A stretch of DNA of 64,000 nt from an uncultured Oscillospiraceae bacterium (GCA_949841355.1 CATKZP010000016.1:1-64000), one strand, 5' to 3'. Numbered from the stretch's first letter, positions 27,129 to 37,303 are shown. Made by a program: numbers and translations. The notes: generated by a model from the sequence alone, not told the origin.

Positions 27129-28424
27129 ATGAACATCGCCATCTATACCCTGGGCTGCAAGGTGAACCAGGTGGAGACCCAGGCCATGGAGCGGGAGCTG
27201 CTGGCCCGGGGCCACGCCCTGGTCCCCTTCGACGGCCCGGCGGACGCCTATATCGTCAACACCTGCACCGTCACCGCCGTCAGCGACAAAAAGTGCCGCA
27301 ACATCATCCGCCGGGCCCGCAGGCGCGCGCCGGATGGGATCGTGGCGGTGTGCGGCTGCTACGCCCAGACCGACCCCCAGGCCGCTGCGGCGCTGGGGGC
27401 GGACCTGGTGTCCGGCTCGGCGGGGCGCATGGCCTTTTTGGACCAGCTGGAGGAGCTGCTCCAGGCCGGGCGGGGACAAGTGGTAACGGTTGACAGCGCC
27501 CTGGCTCGCCGGGACTTCGAGCGCCTGCCCGCCGGGGGCGCGTCGGGCCGCACCCGTGCCATGCTCAAGGTGGAGGACGGCTGCGTCAATTTCTGCTCCT
27601 ACTGCATCATCCCCTACGCCCGGGGGCCGGTGCGCTCGCTGCCCCTGGCCGAGGCGGTGGCGGAGGCCCGCCGTCTGGCGCAGGAGGGCTACCGGGAGGT
27701 GGTGCTCACCGGCATTGAGATCTCCTCCTGGGGGCGGGATCGAAAGGACGGCTCGGAGCTGGGCGGCCTGGTGGAGGGGGTGTGCGCCGCCGCGCCGGAG
27801 CTGCGGGTGCGCCTGGGCTCGCTGGAGCCGCGCACCGTCACGGCGGACTTCTGCCGCCGGTGCGCCGCCCTGCCCAACCTGTGCCCTCACTTCCACCTGT
27901 CCCTCCAATCGGGCTGCGACGCCACCCTGGCCCGCATGAACCGGAAATACGATACCTCTTGGTATTATGAGAGCGTTCAATTACTCAGGGACTACTTCCC
28001 CGACCCTGGAATCACCACCGACCTCATCACCGGCTTCCCCGGCGAGACCGAGGAGGAGTTCGCCCAGACCCTGGCCTTTGTGGAGCGGTGCGCCTTCACC
28101 GCCATGCACGTGTTCCCCTACTCCCGCCGCCCCGGCACCCCGGCGGCGGACATGCCCGGCCAGGTGCCCATGGCGGAGAAGGAGGCCCGCGCCCGCCGGG
28201 CCATCGCCCTGGGAGAGACCCTGGAGCGGCGCTGGCTGGACAGCCAGGTGGGCAGGGTTCTGCCCGTGCTGTTTGAGGAGGAAAAGGGCGGCGCGTGGCA
28301 GGGCCACACCCCTCACTACGCCCTGGTGCGGGCGCAAGGAGAAGCCCTTCACAACCGGCTGGCGGACGTGAGCATCACCGGCGTGGAGGGGAACGCCCTG
28401 ACGGGCACGGTCCTGGGCCTGTGA
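27129..28424 (+). CDS. mtaB: tRNA threonylcarbamoyladenosine methylthiotransferase MtaB
   Basis: TLGCKVNQVETQAMERELL…VEDGCVNFCSYCIIPYARGPVRS. Confidence 0.9.
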   Translation: MNIAIYTLGCKVNQVETQAMERELLARGHALVPFDGPADAYIVNTCTVTAVSDKKCRNIIRRARRRAPDGIVAVCGCYAQTDPQAAAALGADLVSGSAGRMAFLDQLEELLQAGRGQVVTVDSALARRDFERLPAGGASGRTRAMLKVEDGCVNFCSYCIIPYARGPVRSLPLAEAVAEARRLAQEGYREVVLTGIEISSWGRDRKDGSELGGLVEGVCAAAPELRVRLGSLEPRTVTADFCRRCAALPNLCPHFHLSLQSGCDATLARMNRKYDTSWYYESVQLLRDYFPDPGITTDLITGFPGETEEEFAQTLAFVERCAFTAMHVFPYSRRPGTPAADMPGQVPMAEKEARARRAIALGETLERRWLDSQVGRVLPVLFEEEKGGAWQGHTPHYALVRAQGEALHNRLADVSITGVEGNALTGTVLGL

Positions 28425-28488
28425 CCTTGCGCTCCGCGGCTGGCTGTGCTAAAATAAACATCTCACACACCAAAGAGGAGGCGGACCC

Positions 28489-29334
28489 ATGCCTATCCCC
28501 ATCACCCTCACCTCTCTCATCCCCGACGAGGAGACCACGCAGAGCCTGTGGAACAGCATCGAGCACATTACGGCCAGTAATATTTTCAGCGCGGTTTTAT
28601 CCGTCGTAATCAGCCTGGTGCTCATCAAAATCCTCACCCGCGTGCTGGAGCGGGCCCTGGGCCGCTCCAAGCTGGACCCGCCCCTCCAAACCCTGCTGCG
28701 CACCGTGCTGAAGGGCGCGCTGTGGTCGGTGGCCGCCATCATCGTACTGGGCTGCCTGGGCATTGAGGTCACGTCTCTGGTGGCGGTGCTGTCGGTGGTG
28801 GGGCTGGCCTTCTCCCTGGCGCTGCAAAACTTCCTGTCCAACGTGGCGGGCGGGATGCAGCTGCTGGCCTCCCACCCCTTCGCGGTGGGGGACTTTGTGG
28901 ACGCCGGAGGCTGCTCCGGTACCGTGGCCGAGATCGGCATGTTCTACACCAAGCTCACCACTCCGGACAACAAGCTGGTCCAGCTGCCCAACAGCACCAT
29001 TGTGTCCGCCAACATCACCAACTTCTCCGCCCAGCCCACCCGCCGGGTGGAGCTCACCGTCTCCGCCTCCTACGACGCGCCGACGGAGCAGGTGCTGGCC
29101 CTGCTCTCCCGCATGGCGGCGGACCACCCCCTGGTGCTGGTCGACCCGGCGCCCGTGGTCCACGTGGACAGCTATGGCGACAGCGCCGTCGGCTACGTCC
29201 TGCGGGCGTGGTGCGCCAATACCGACTACTGGACGGTGTATTACGACCTGATGGACGGCTTTAAGCCCGCCTTCGACAACGCGGGCATTGAGATGACCTA
29301 TCCCCACGTGAACGTGCACATGGTGGAGCGCTGA
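28489..29334 (+). CDS. Mechanosensitive ion channel (MscS family)
   Basis: GLAFSLALQNFLSNVAGGMQLLASHPFAVGDFVDAGGCSGTVAEIG. Confidence 0.9.
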   Translation: MPIPITLTSLIPDEETTQSLWNSIEHITASNIFSAVLSVVISLVLIKILTRVLERALGRSKLDPPLQTLLRTVLKGALWSVAAIIVLGCLGIEVTSLVAVLSVVGLAFSLALQNFLSNVAGGMQLLASHPFAVGDFVDAGGCSGTVAEIGMFYTKLTTPDNKLVQLPNSTIVSANITNFSAQPTRRVELTVSASYDAPTEQVLALLSRMAADHPLVLVDPAPVVHVDSYGDSAVGYVLRAWCANTDYWTVYYDLMDGFKPAFDNAGIEMTYPHVNVHMVER

Positions 29335-29349
29335 GAGGAGGCCGGAGCC

Positions 29350-29940
29350 ATGGAGGAGAACGCGGTTTCCCGCTGCCCCAGAGCGGCGGGCGGGCTGACG
29401 CTGGTGCTGGCCGGCACCCTTTTGAGCGGCGCGGGGGGCGTCCTCTACCGCTGGGGCCTTCCGTTGGCGGCGGGGCTGGCGGCGGCGCCCGGCGGCATCC
29501 TGCTGGCGGCGGGGCTGTACCGCGCCGGGGCGGACGAGCCGGGGTTTTATCACGCCCTGGCCTATCAGGCCGTCAGCCTGGCCGTCAACCAGAGCCGCGG
29601 TTATTTCGGATATCAGTTTTACGCCGCCGGACTGCTGCTCTACGGGGCGGCCATGCTGCTGTCCCTGCGGGCGCTTAACCTGGCCTGTACCGCCGCGGCC
29701 CGCCTGCTCCCCGCCGCCGGGCGGGAGGATCTGGCCGCTCTGGGCCGCATTGTGCGCAAAACCAACGTCATATGCTATGCCGCGGCCCTTGCCGACCTGC
29801 TTTTGACCCCGCTGCTGGGCATGGGCCTGCTCCTCGCCGCCCAGCTCATCTGCATCCCACTGTCCATTTTGTGCCTGGCGTTCCTATTCCTGGCCGCCAG
29901 GGCTCTGCGGGGCAATCCCCCACCATATAATATGAAATGA
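29350..29940 (+). CDS. Hypothetical membrane protein
   Basis: Multiple TM-like segments; in line with tmk. Confidence 0.7.
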   Translation: MEENAVSRCPRAAGGLTLVLAGTLLSGAGGVLYRWGLPLAAGLAAAPGGILLAAGLYRAGADEPGFYHALAYQAVSLAVNQSRGYFGYQFYAAGLLLYGAAMLLSLRALNLACTAAARLLPAAGREDLAALGRIVRKTNVICYAAALADLLLTPLLGMGLLLAAQLICIPLSILCLAFLFLAARALRGNPPPYNMK

Positions 29941-29951
29941 GGCGCTGCGCC

Positions 29952-30575
29952 ATGGAAAAGGGAAAATTCATCGTGCTGGAGGGCATCGACGGTTCGGGCA
30001 AGAGCAGCCAGACCGGGCCGCTGATGGAGCGGCTGAGGGCCCTGGGCATCCCCTGCCGGGACACCAGGGAACCCACCGGCGGCCCTGTAGGCTCCCTGAT
30101 CCGCCAGATCTTCACCGGCCGGGTCACCGCCGACAACCGGGTTATCGCCGCGCTGTACGCCGCCGACCGCATCGACCACCTGGTGAACGAGGTGGACGGC
30201 CTGCTCTCCGCCATCGACAGCGGCGTCGCCGTGGTGAGCGACCGCTATTATTTCTCCTCCTACGCCTACCACAGCGTGGACGTGGATATGGACTGGGTTA
30301 TTGAGGCCAACGCCCTCAGCGCCCAGCTGCTGCGCCCCACCCTCACGGTGTTTTTGGACGTGCCGGTGGACACCGCCCTGGAGCGCATCCGCAAAAACCG
30401 CTTTGTGGAGGAAATTTTCGACCAGGAGGACCGCCTGCGCAAAACCCGCGAGCTCTATTTCCGGGCCTTTGACCGGCTCAAGGACGTGGAAAAGGTGGCG
30501 GTGGTGGACGGCTCCGGCACCCAGGACGAGGTAGCCGGGCGCATCTGGGACGCGGTAAAGCCCTGCTTTTTGTGA
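29952..30575 (+). CDS. tmk: dTMP kinase
   Basis: KFIVLEGIDGSGKSSQTGPLMERL…REPTGGPVGSLIRQIF. Confidence 0.9.
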   Translation: MEKGKFIVLEGIDGSGKSSQTGPLMERLRALGIPCRDTREPTGGPVGSLIRQIFTGRVTADNRVIAALYAADRIDHLVNEVDGLLSAIDSGVAVVSDRYYFSSYAYHSVDVDMDWVIEANALSAQLLRPTLTVFLDVPVDTALERIRKNRFVEEIFDQEDRLRKTRELYFRAFDRLKDVEKVAVVDGSGTQDEVAGRIWDAVKPCFL

Positions 30576-30611
30576 CGGGGACATCCAACCCCTCTAAATT
30601 TCTTGGTGATA

Positions 30612-30735
30612 TTAACAAACTTTTTGTTAATACTACACAGCTTTTCCGCGTGAGAATTGTTAACTTTAGAAAATTTTTTTATTTTTCATGAAAACTCTTT
30701 TCATTCCCTGGTAAATGTGTTAACATACTGTTAAC
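30612..30735 (+). promoter_or_regulatory. Multi-palindrome regulatory region upstream of PTS genes
   Basis: TTAACAAA-ctt-TTTGTTAA (30612-30630), GTTAAC (30659), ATGAAAA-ctc-TTTTCAT (30688-30704), GTTAAC-N5-GTTAAC (30719-30735). Confidence 0.5.
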
Positions 30736-30814
30736 ATGGGTGCGCTTCTCCGGAACCAGCGGGGGGCGGCCCCTGTATGAAACCCAATTTTCTTTAAGAG
30801 GGAGGAATTGAGTT

Positions 30815-32305
30815 ATGTATAAGTTCCTGCAAAAACTGGGCAAATCTCTGATGCTGCCCGTAGCGGCCCTTCCCATCTGTGGTATCCTGATGGGCCTGGG
30901 CTACGCCCTGGCCCCCGGCGTTATGGGCGTGCCGGGCGCGCCTACCGAGGGCGCGGCGTTCATCGTGGGCTTCCTGCTGATCAAGGCCGGCGGCGCACTC
31001 ATCGACAACATGCACTGGCTGTTCGTCATCGGCGTGGCTGTGGGCATGGCCGACGATAAGGACGGCACCTCCGCCCTGGCCGGCCTGGTCAGCTTCCTGA
31101 TGATGAAGTCCCTGCTGGCCCCCGCCGTTGTCACCACCATCATGCCTTCCATCGCTGATGACCGCGTGCGCCTGCTGGCCTTCGAAAAGTTTGAGAACGT
31201 GTTCCCCGCCATTCTGGCCGGCCTCATCGGCGCCACCTGCTACAATAAGTTCAAGAACACCCAGCTGCCTGACTGGCTGGCCTTCTTCAGCGGCAAGCGC
31301 TGCGTGGCTATCATCACCGGCGTGGTGTCCATCGGTGCCTCCGTCATCCTGCTGTTCGCGTGGCCCGTCATCTTCGGCGCTCTGTACGCCGTGGGTCAGG
31401 CCATCATCGGTCTGGACATCGTTGGCGTGGGCATCTACACCTTCCTGAACCGTCTGCTGATCCCCACCGGCCTGCACCACGCCCTGAATAACGTGTTCTG
31501 GTTTGACACCGTGGGCATTGGCGACCTGACCCACTTCTGGGCCGGCCGCGTGATGGGCGACGTGGTGGATGGGACCACCCTCAACTGGAGCATCGGCATG
31601 TATATGGCCGGCTTCTTCCCCTGCATGATGTTCGGCATCGTGGGTGCCGCCGCCGCCATGGTCCGCGCCGCCAAGAACAAGAAGGTCGCCATGGGCATTG
31701 TGCTGTCCGCCGCCGTCTGCGCGTTCCTGTGCGGCGTCACCGAGCCCTTCGAGTTCTCCTTCATGTTCCTGGCCTTCCCGCTGTACGTGGTCTACGCCCT
31801 GCTGTACGCCATCTTCGCCATGATCACTGTGGCTCTGGGCTTCCGTGCGGGCTTCTGCTTCTCCGCCGGCGCCACCGACTGGATCTTCTCCGCCTCCCTG
31901 CCCGCCGCCGAGAACACCCTGCTGCTCATTCCCATCGGCCTGGTCGCCCTCGTGGTGTTCTACTTGGTGTTCTACTTCGCCATCAAGAAGTTCAACCTCA
32001 AGACTCCGGGCAACGAAGATGAGGACGCCGAGGCCGAGGAGGCCAAGATCGTGTTGTCCAACAACGACTTCACCGCCATCGCCAGTGGTGTGCTGGCGGC
32101 CATCGGCGGCAAGGAGAACGTGTCCAACGTGGATTACTGCACCACCCGCCTGCGCTTCGAGATCAAGGATTACACCGCCGTCAACGAGAAGGCCGTCAAG
32201 GCCGCCGGCGCGGCCGGTGTCATCCGTCCCAGCAAAACCGCCTGTCAGGTCATCATTGGCCCGAAGGTCCAGTTCGTGTACGACGAGCTGAAGAAGATGC
32301 TGTAA
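30815..32305 (+). CDS. PTS transporter subunit IIBC, glucose/N-acetylglucosamine-type
   Basis: LQKLGKSLMLPVAALPICGILMGLGYAL…GVTEPFEF…NVDYCTTRLRFEIKD. Confidence 0.9.
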   Translation: MYKFLQKLGKSLMLPVAALPICGILMGLGYALAPGVMGVPGAPTEGAAFIVGFLLIKAGGALIDNMHWLFVIGVAVGMADDKDGTSALAGLVSFLMMKSLLAPAVVTTIMPSIADDRVRLLAFEKFENVFPAILAGLIGATCYNKFKNTQLPDWLAFFSGKRCVAIITGVVSIGASVILLFAWPVIFGALYAVGQAIIGLDIVGVGIYTFLNRLLIPTGLHHALNNVFWFDTVGIGDLTHFWAGRVMGDVVDGTTLNWSIGMYMAGFFPCMMFGIVGAAAAMVRAAKNKKVAMGIVLSAAVCAFLCGVTEPFEFSFMFLAFPLYVVYALLYAIFAMITVALGFRAGFCFSAGATDWIFSASLPAAENTLLLIPIGLVALVVFYLVFYFAIKKFNLKTPGNEDEDAEAEEAKIVLSNNDFTAIASGVLAAIGGKENVSNVDYCTTRLRFEIKDYTAVNEKAVKAAGAAGVIRPSKTACQVIIGPKVQFVYDELKKML

Positions 32306-32364
32306 ATCCATCCGCCGCTTCAAACCACCGCGGGAGCTGGTTCCTCCCGCAGATAGAAACGCTG

Positions 32365-32399
32365 CCGTGGGCGGGCTTCTGGCCCGCCCGCGGCTTTTT
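32365..32399 (+). terminator. Hairpin GGGCGGGC…GCCCGCCC plus T-tract between IIBC and IIA
   Basis: ccgtgggcgggcttctggcccgcccgcggcttttt. Confidence 0.6.
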
Positions 32400-32415
32400 G
32401 AAAGGAAGGATCATC

Positions 32416-32922
32416 ATGGGATTTCTGGACAAGCTGAAAAAGGGCCTGCTGGGTGAGGAAGCCGCCCCCGCCGGCCTGACGGTGGCCGCAGTGGCCAAGG
32501 GCAGCGCCATCCCCATGGCGGATATTCCCGACCCGGCGTTCAGCCAGGGCTTCGTGGGCTTCTGCTGCGGCATTGAGCCGGAGGACGGCCAGGTGTTTTC
32601 CCCCGTGGACGGCGTGGTCAGCCAGGTGCCCGACACCCTCCACGCCGTGGGCATTGAGAGTCAGGGCATGGAGCTGCTGGTCCACTGCGGGGTGGACACC
32701 GTGGACATGAAGGGCCAGGGCTTCACCATGCTGGTGAAGGAGGGGCAGAGCGTGAAAACCGGCGACCCCCTGCTCACCATGGACCTGGAGGTGATCCGCG
32801 GGGCGGGCCATCCCACCACCATCATCACCGCCGTCACCAATTCCGATGATTTTGCCGGGGTGGAGCAGGTCAAAACCGGCCCCGTCCAGCCCGGGGACGG
32901 CGTGTTGAACGTCAAAAAGTGA
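32416..32922 (+). CDS. PTS glucose-type IIA (Crr-like) protein
   Basis: VFSPVDGVVSQVPDTLHAVGIESQGMELLVHCGVDTVDMKGQGF. Confidence 0.9.
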   Translation: MGFLDKLKKGLLGEEAAPAGLTVAAVAKGSAIPMADIPDPAFSQGFVGFCCGIEPEDGQVFSPVDGVVSQVPDTLHAVGIESQGMELLVHCGVDTVDMKGQGFTMLVKEGQSVKTGDPLLTMDLEVIRGAGHPTTIITAVTNSDDFAGVEQVKTGPVQPGDGVLNVKK

Positions 32923-32995
32923 GATCAGGCGCGCTCTCCAACGAGGGCGCGCCTCTCAGCCATATTAACGAACTGTCAGAAAGGAACGATTTGAA

Positions 32996-33760
32996 ATGGG
33001 ACGTTTAGAAGGTAAGGTCGTCATCGTCACCGGCGGCAATTCCGGCGTGGGCGCCGCCACCGCGCTGCTCTTCGCCAAGGAGGGCGCCAAGGTGGTCATC
33101 AGCGCCCGCCGCCAGGCCCAGCTGGAGGAGGTCGCCGCCAAGATCCGCGAGGCGGGCGGCGAGGTCCTCCCCGTAGTCACCGACATCTCCAAGCCGGAGG
33201 ACGCCAAGAACCTGGTGGCCAAGACGGTGGAGGCCTACGGCAAGGTGGACGTGCTGGTGAACAACGCCGGCGTGCTGGAGGAGGGCCTGAAGCCCATCGA
33301 CAAGGTGACCGACGAGGACATGGAGCGCATCCTGTCCATCAACGCCAAGGGCACCATGTACTGCATGCGGGAGGCCCTGGCCGAGATGAAGAAGGCCAAC
33401 TACGGCTCCATCGTCAACGTGGCCTCGGTGGCGGGCGTGATGGGCTGCGGCGGCGCGGCCTATGTGTCCTCCAAGGCGGCCATCATCGGCGTCACCCGCC
33501 ACACCGCCCTGCGCTTCGCGGGCACCGGCATCCGCTGCAACGCGGTGTGCCCCGGCTCCATCGCCACCCCCATGGTGGCCAACATGCGCCCCGACAACCA
33601 GGACCCGGACATGTTCGGCCAGATGGCCAAGCACTCCGACATGCGGGTGGGCGTGTGCATGCCGGACGACGTGGCCAACATCCTGCTGTTCTTCGCCAGC
33701 GACGAGTCCCGGGCCATCACCGGCCAGGCCGTCGTCTCCGACTTCGGCAGCACCCTGTAA
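32996..33760 (+). CDS. SDR family NAD(P)-dependent oxidoreductase
   Basis: GKVVIVTGGNSGVGAATALLFAKEGAKV…YVSSKAAIIGVTRHTA. Confidence 0.95.
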   Translation: MGRLEGKVVIVTGGNSGVGAATALLFAKEGAKVVISARRQAQLEEVAAKIREAGGEVLPVVTDISKPEDAKNLVAKTVEAYGKVDVLVNNAGVLEEGLKPIDKVTDEDMERILSINAKGTMYCMREALAEMKKANYGSIVNVASVAGVMGCGGAAYVSSKAAIIGVTRHTALRFAGTGIRCNAVCPGSIATPMVANMRPDNQDPDMFGQMAKHSDMRVGVCMPDDVANILLFFASDESRAITGQAVVSDFGSTL

Positions 33761-33772
33761 ATGGACGCAGAA

Positions 33773-33807
33773 AAGCGGCGGTTCCATCTGGAACCGCCGC
33801 TTTTTGT
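33773..33807. terminator. Hairpin AAAGCGGCGGTTCC…GGAACCGCCGCTTTTT
   Basis: Between convergent genes. Confidence 0.8.
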
Positions 33808-33989
33808 CATACTTCCCGCTCAAAGATCAGGTCTATTTTGGTCATCGCGCCGCTGGTGACGTCCAGGGGCATCCAGCTCACGAACCGCCAGCCGTCGGCG
33901 GCCTCCCGGTCGATGACCTCCCGGTAGCCCTGGAAACCGGCAAAGATCCAGCCCTCCCGCTCCACGGAGACATATTTGTATTCGTACAT
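33807..33989 (-). CDS. DUF4177-like small protein
   Basis: MYEYKYVSVEREGWIFAGFQGYREVIDREAADGWRFVSW. Confidence 0.7.
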   Translation of the reverse strand: MYEYKYVSVEREGWIFAGFQGYREVIDREAADGWRFVSWMPLDVTSGAMTKIDLIFEREV

Positions 33990-33999
33990 TTTGGGCGCC

Positions 34000-34227
34000 T
34001 CACTTCGCTTTTGCGTCAAAGACAGTCAGCCGGTTGCAGGTCCGGCAGTACCAGGCCTCGGCCGTTCTCTCGAAGCTCCTGGTCAGGCGAAAGCCGCCCC
34101 GCCGTTCCAGTCCGCGCGCAGTGGTAAAGAAGCCCGCCTTTTCTCCGTTGGGGCACCAGAATATGGGGTCACGGGGAGAGATGATATTCCCCGCCTCCAG
34201 CTCGCCGTGGCAGTGCGGGCACTCCAT
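34000..34227 (-). CDS. Zinc-ribbon protein (PF20097-like)
   Basis: MECPHCHGELEAGNI…WYCRTCNRL. Confidence 0.7.
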   Translation of the reverse strand: MECPHCHGELEAGNIISPRDPIFWCPNGEKAGFFTTARGLERRGGFRLTRSFERTAEAWYCRTCNRLTVFDAKAK

Positions 34228-34233
34228 GGCGGT

Positions 34234-35229
34234 TTACTTGCCCCCCTTGGGCTGGTTGGGCTCCACGGTGTCAAACACGCTCTTGGCGGCGGCGCACATG
34301 CCCGCCAGCCCCTGGAGCTCGCTGGGAATGATGATCTTGGTGGCCCGGCCGTCGGCGGCCTTCTGGAACGCCTCCAGGGCCTTGATCTTCAGCACGCCAT
34401 CGCTGGGCGCGGCCTCATTGATGAGCTTGATAGCGTCGGCGGTGGCCTGCTGGACCTTCAAAATGGCCTCGCTCTCGGCCTCGGCGGCCAGGATCTTGGC
34501 GGTCTTTTCCGCCTCGGCCTCCATGATCTTGGCCTGCTTGGCGGCGTCGGCCCGGAGGATGGCGGACTGCTTCTCGCCCTCGGCCACCAGGATCTGGGAC
34601 TGCTTCTGGCCCTCGGCCTGGAGGATGGCCTCGCGGCGCTCGCGCTCGGCCCGCATCTGCTTCTCCATGGACTCCTGGATGTCCCGGGGCGGCATGATGT
34701 TTTTCAGCTCCACGCGGTTGACCTTGATGCCCCAGGGGTCGGTGGCCTCGTCCAGGATGGCCCGCATCTGGGTGTTGATGTGGTCGCGGCTGGTGAGGGA
34801 CTGGTCCAGCTCCAGATCACCGATGATGTTGCGCAGGGTGGTGGCGGTGAGGTTCTCAATGGCGCTCATGGGGTGCTCCACGCCGTAGGTATACAGCTTG
34901 GGGTCGGTGATCTGGAAGTAGAGCACGGTGTCGATCTGCATGGTGACGTTATCCTTGGTGATGACGGGCTGGGGGGCGAAGTCTACCACCTGCTCCTTGA
35001 GGGACACGGTCTTGGCAATCCGCTCGATGAAGGGGACCTTCACATGCAGGCCCACGCCCCAGACGGCGCGGAAGGCGCCCAGCCGCTCCACCACCACGGC
35101 CTTGGACTGCTGGACCACCTTGATATTGGCGGCCAGGATGCCCAAAACGATGACGATGACCAGCAGGATGATGACGGGCCCCACGATGTTGCCCAATTCG
35201 ATGGCTCCGGCCAATGCGAGTGTTTTCAT
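34234..35229 (-). CDS. SPFH/Band 7 (stomatin-like) protein
   Basis: VVQQSKAVVVERLGAFRAVWGVGLHVKVPFIERI…. Confidence 0.95.
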   Translation of the reverse strand: MKTLALAGAIELGNIVGPVIILLVIVIVLGILAANIKVVQQSKAVVVERLGAFRAVWGVGLHVKVPFIERIAKTVSLKEQVVDFAPQPVITKDNVTMQIDTVLYFQITDPKLYTYGVEHPMSAIENLTATTLRNIIGDLELDQSLTSRDHINTQMRAILDEATDPWGIKVNRVELKNIMPPRDIQESMEKQMRAERERREAILQAEGQKQSQILVAEGEKQSAILRADAAKQAKIMEAEAEKTAKILAAEAESEAILKVQQATADAIKLINEAAPSDGVLKIKALEAFQKAADGRATKIIIPSELQGLAGMCAAAKSVFDTVEPNQPKGGK

Positions 35230-35270
35230 TTGACTACCTCCTCATATATGTTGTGACATTTGCCGCTTGG

Positions 35271-35756
35271 TTACCAGTTCTTTGTCTCGCCGGCGGACAC
35301 CGGGGCGGCGATGGGTTCCACGAACACCTTGACCCCCTCGATGCGCAGCACCTTCACCATGGTGCCGGCGGCGATGGGCCCGCCGTCCTCGCTGCGGGCG
35401 GACCAGGGCATCCCCCGGATGACCACGGCGCCCTTGCCGTGGATATTGTCGATGTCCTCCGTGACCTGGGCCTTGGCCCCGATCACCCGGTCGGCGTTGG
35501 TGTGCTCCACCCTGCTGTTCAGGTGCTTTTTGGCCAGGGGCCGCACCGCGATGAGGCACAGCAGGCTCACCGCGAAAAACAGGGTGAGCTGCACCCACAG
35601 CGGCCCGCCCAGCAGTGCGGCAACGAGGGCGGTGAACGCCCCGGCCGCAAACCAGATGGAGGTGAGCCCCACGGTGGCCGCCTCGCTGGCGGCAAATACG
35701 ATCAGCAGCACCAGCCAAATGATCTGCATGGCGGCTTCCATATTGAATGACGGCAT
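35271..35756 (-). CDS. NfeD family protein
   Basis: 4 hydrophobic segments then OB-like C-term; paired with SPFH. Confidence 0.85.
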   Translation of the reverse strand: MPSFNMEAAMQIIWLVLLIVFAASEAATVGLTSIWFAAGAFTALVAALLGGPLWVQLTLFFAVSLLCLIAVRPLAKKHLNSRVEHTNADRVIGAKAQVTEDIDNIHGKGAVVIRGMPWSARSEDGGPIAAGTMVKVLRIEGVKVFVEPIAAPVSAGETKNW

Positions 35757-35970
35757 ACGCTGCACTCCTTTCTTTGCTTCACGTGCTTTCAATAAATTGT
35801 ATCACAAAACTCCGCCGGGGGAAAGAAGTTTTTCGCCTCCCGCGCCATATTATTGTTGCCAGCGCTTCCAATTTACATTATACTAGGATTTGTAACCCTT
35901 TTCCCCTCCCTGCGCCATCATACTACACCTTCCATCGGATGTAAAGTCAAGGGGATTTTCAAAAAAATTT

Positions 35971-37137
35971 GTGGAGCGTTTTATGGATCAGACATTACAC
36001 TTTGTCATACCCACCCTCATGGGGGTGGAGAGCACCGTCTCCTACGAGCTGAAGAAGCTGGGCCTGACCGGCGTCCGGGCGGAAAACGGCCGGGTGCTGT
36101 GCCAGGGCTCCCCCGCCGACATTCCCCGGCTCAACCTGAATCTGCGCTGCGGCGCCCGGGTGCTGCTGGCCCTGGGCAGCTTCCAGGCCCGCTCCTTTGA
36201 GGAGCTGTTCCAGGGCTGCGCCGCCCTGCCCTGGGAGGACTTCATCCCCCGGGAGGGCCGCTTCCCGGTGAAGGGCTACTCGGTGAGCTCCCAGCTCCAC
36301 TCGGTGCCCGCCTGCCAGTCCATTTTAAAAAAGGCGCTGTGCAAAAGGCTGGGGCAGGTCTATGCCCTGGACGTCCTGCCCGAGACGGGAACCTTATACC
36401 AGGTACAGTTCTCCATTTTAAAGGATACAGTGACTTTAATGCTGGACACATCCGGAGACAGCCTCTATAAACGGGGCTACCGGGCCCAGAACATGGGCGC
36501 GCCCCTGCGGGAGACGCTGGCGGCGGCGCTGGTGTCCCTGTCCCGCTACAAGGGGCGGGACCCCTTCTGCGACCCCTTCTGCGGCTCGGGCACCATCCCC
36601 ATCGAGGCCGCCCTCATCGCCAAAAACCGCGCGCCGGGCTTGAACCGCTCCTTCGCCGCCCAGCGGTGGAGCTGGCTGCCGTCCAGGCTGTGGATGGACG
36701 CTGCGGACGAGGCCATGGACCGCGAATTCCGCGGCCAATACGACATATGGGGCGGGGACATCGACCCCGCCGCCGTGGAGCTGTCCCGCCACAACGCCGA
36801 ATTGGCCGGGGTGGAGGACACGGTGCGCTTTGAAGCGGCGGACGCCGCCCACTTCCGCCGGGAGACCCCCCACGGCCGTGTGGTGACCAACCCGCCTTAC
36901 GGCGAGCGCCTGCTGGAAAAGCAGGAGGCGGAAGCGCTCTACCGCGCCTTCGGCAAAGCGGCCCAGGCCCTGCCCCGGGGCTGGGAGGTGGATGTGCTCA
37001 GCTCCCACACCGAGTTCGAGCGCGCCTTCGGCCGCCCCGCGGACAAAAAGCGCAAGCTCTACAACGGCATGATTAAGTGCGATTTGTTCACCTATAGCGC
37101 GGAGAAGCGGTCAGCGAGGGCGCTTGGAGCGAAGTGA
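35971..37137 (+). CDS. Class I SAM-dependent RNA methyltransferase, RlmL/YpsC type (THUMP + MTase)
   Basis: YKGRDPFCDPFCGSGTIPIEAALIAKNRAPG…VVTNPPYGERL. Confidence 0.9.
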   Translation: MERFMDQTLHFVIPTLMGVESTVSYELKKLGLTGVRAENGRVLCQGSPADIPRLNLNLRCGARVLLALGSFQARSFEELFQGCAALPWEDFIPREGRFPVKGYSVSSQLHSVPACQSILKKALCKRLGQVYALDVLPETGTLYQVQFSILKDTVTLMLDTSGDSLYKRGYRAQNMGAPLRETLAAALVSLSRYKGRDPFCDPFCGSGTIPIEAALIAKNRAPGLNRSFAAQRWSWLPSRLWMDAADEAMDREFRGQYDIWGGDIDPAAVELSRHNAELAGVEDTVRFEAADAAHFRRETPHGRVVTNPPYGERLLEKQEAEALYRAFGKAAQALPRGWEVDVLSSHTEFERAFGRPADKKRKLYNGMIKCDLFTYSAEKRSARALGAK

Positions 37138-37303
37138 GCTTTGCAAACCAAGAACCGCACAGCGGTTCTGTTTGTGAAGCGAATCGCAGCGAAAGCACCC
37201 GAGCGCCCTGACCGCTTCGCAGCGTGAATGGGACCGCGCGGACAAGCAGTCAGCGAGAGGGCTTGGAGCGAAGTGAGCTTTGCAAACCAGAAACCGCGCA
37301 GCG
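37108..37303. repeat. Two ~56-bp direct repeats (37108-37163 and 37248-37303) separated by an inverted partial copy
   Basis: cggtcagcgaggg-cgcttggagcgaagtgagctttgcaaacc repeated; gagcgccctgaccgctt inverted. Confidence 0.75.

Noticed and set aside
30688-30704. CcpA cre site
   Set aside because: ATGAAAA-ctc-TTTTCAT is palindromic but lacks the central CG and flanking match of the cre consensus; kept only as an unassigned palindrome.
30794-32323. 509-aa minus ORF opposite the PTS IIBC gene
   Set aside because: Repetitive His/Gly/Asp/Gln-rich antisense frame; the sense frame is an unmistakable PTS protein.
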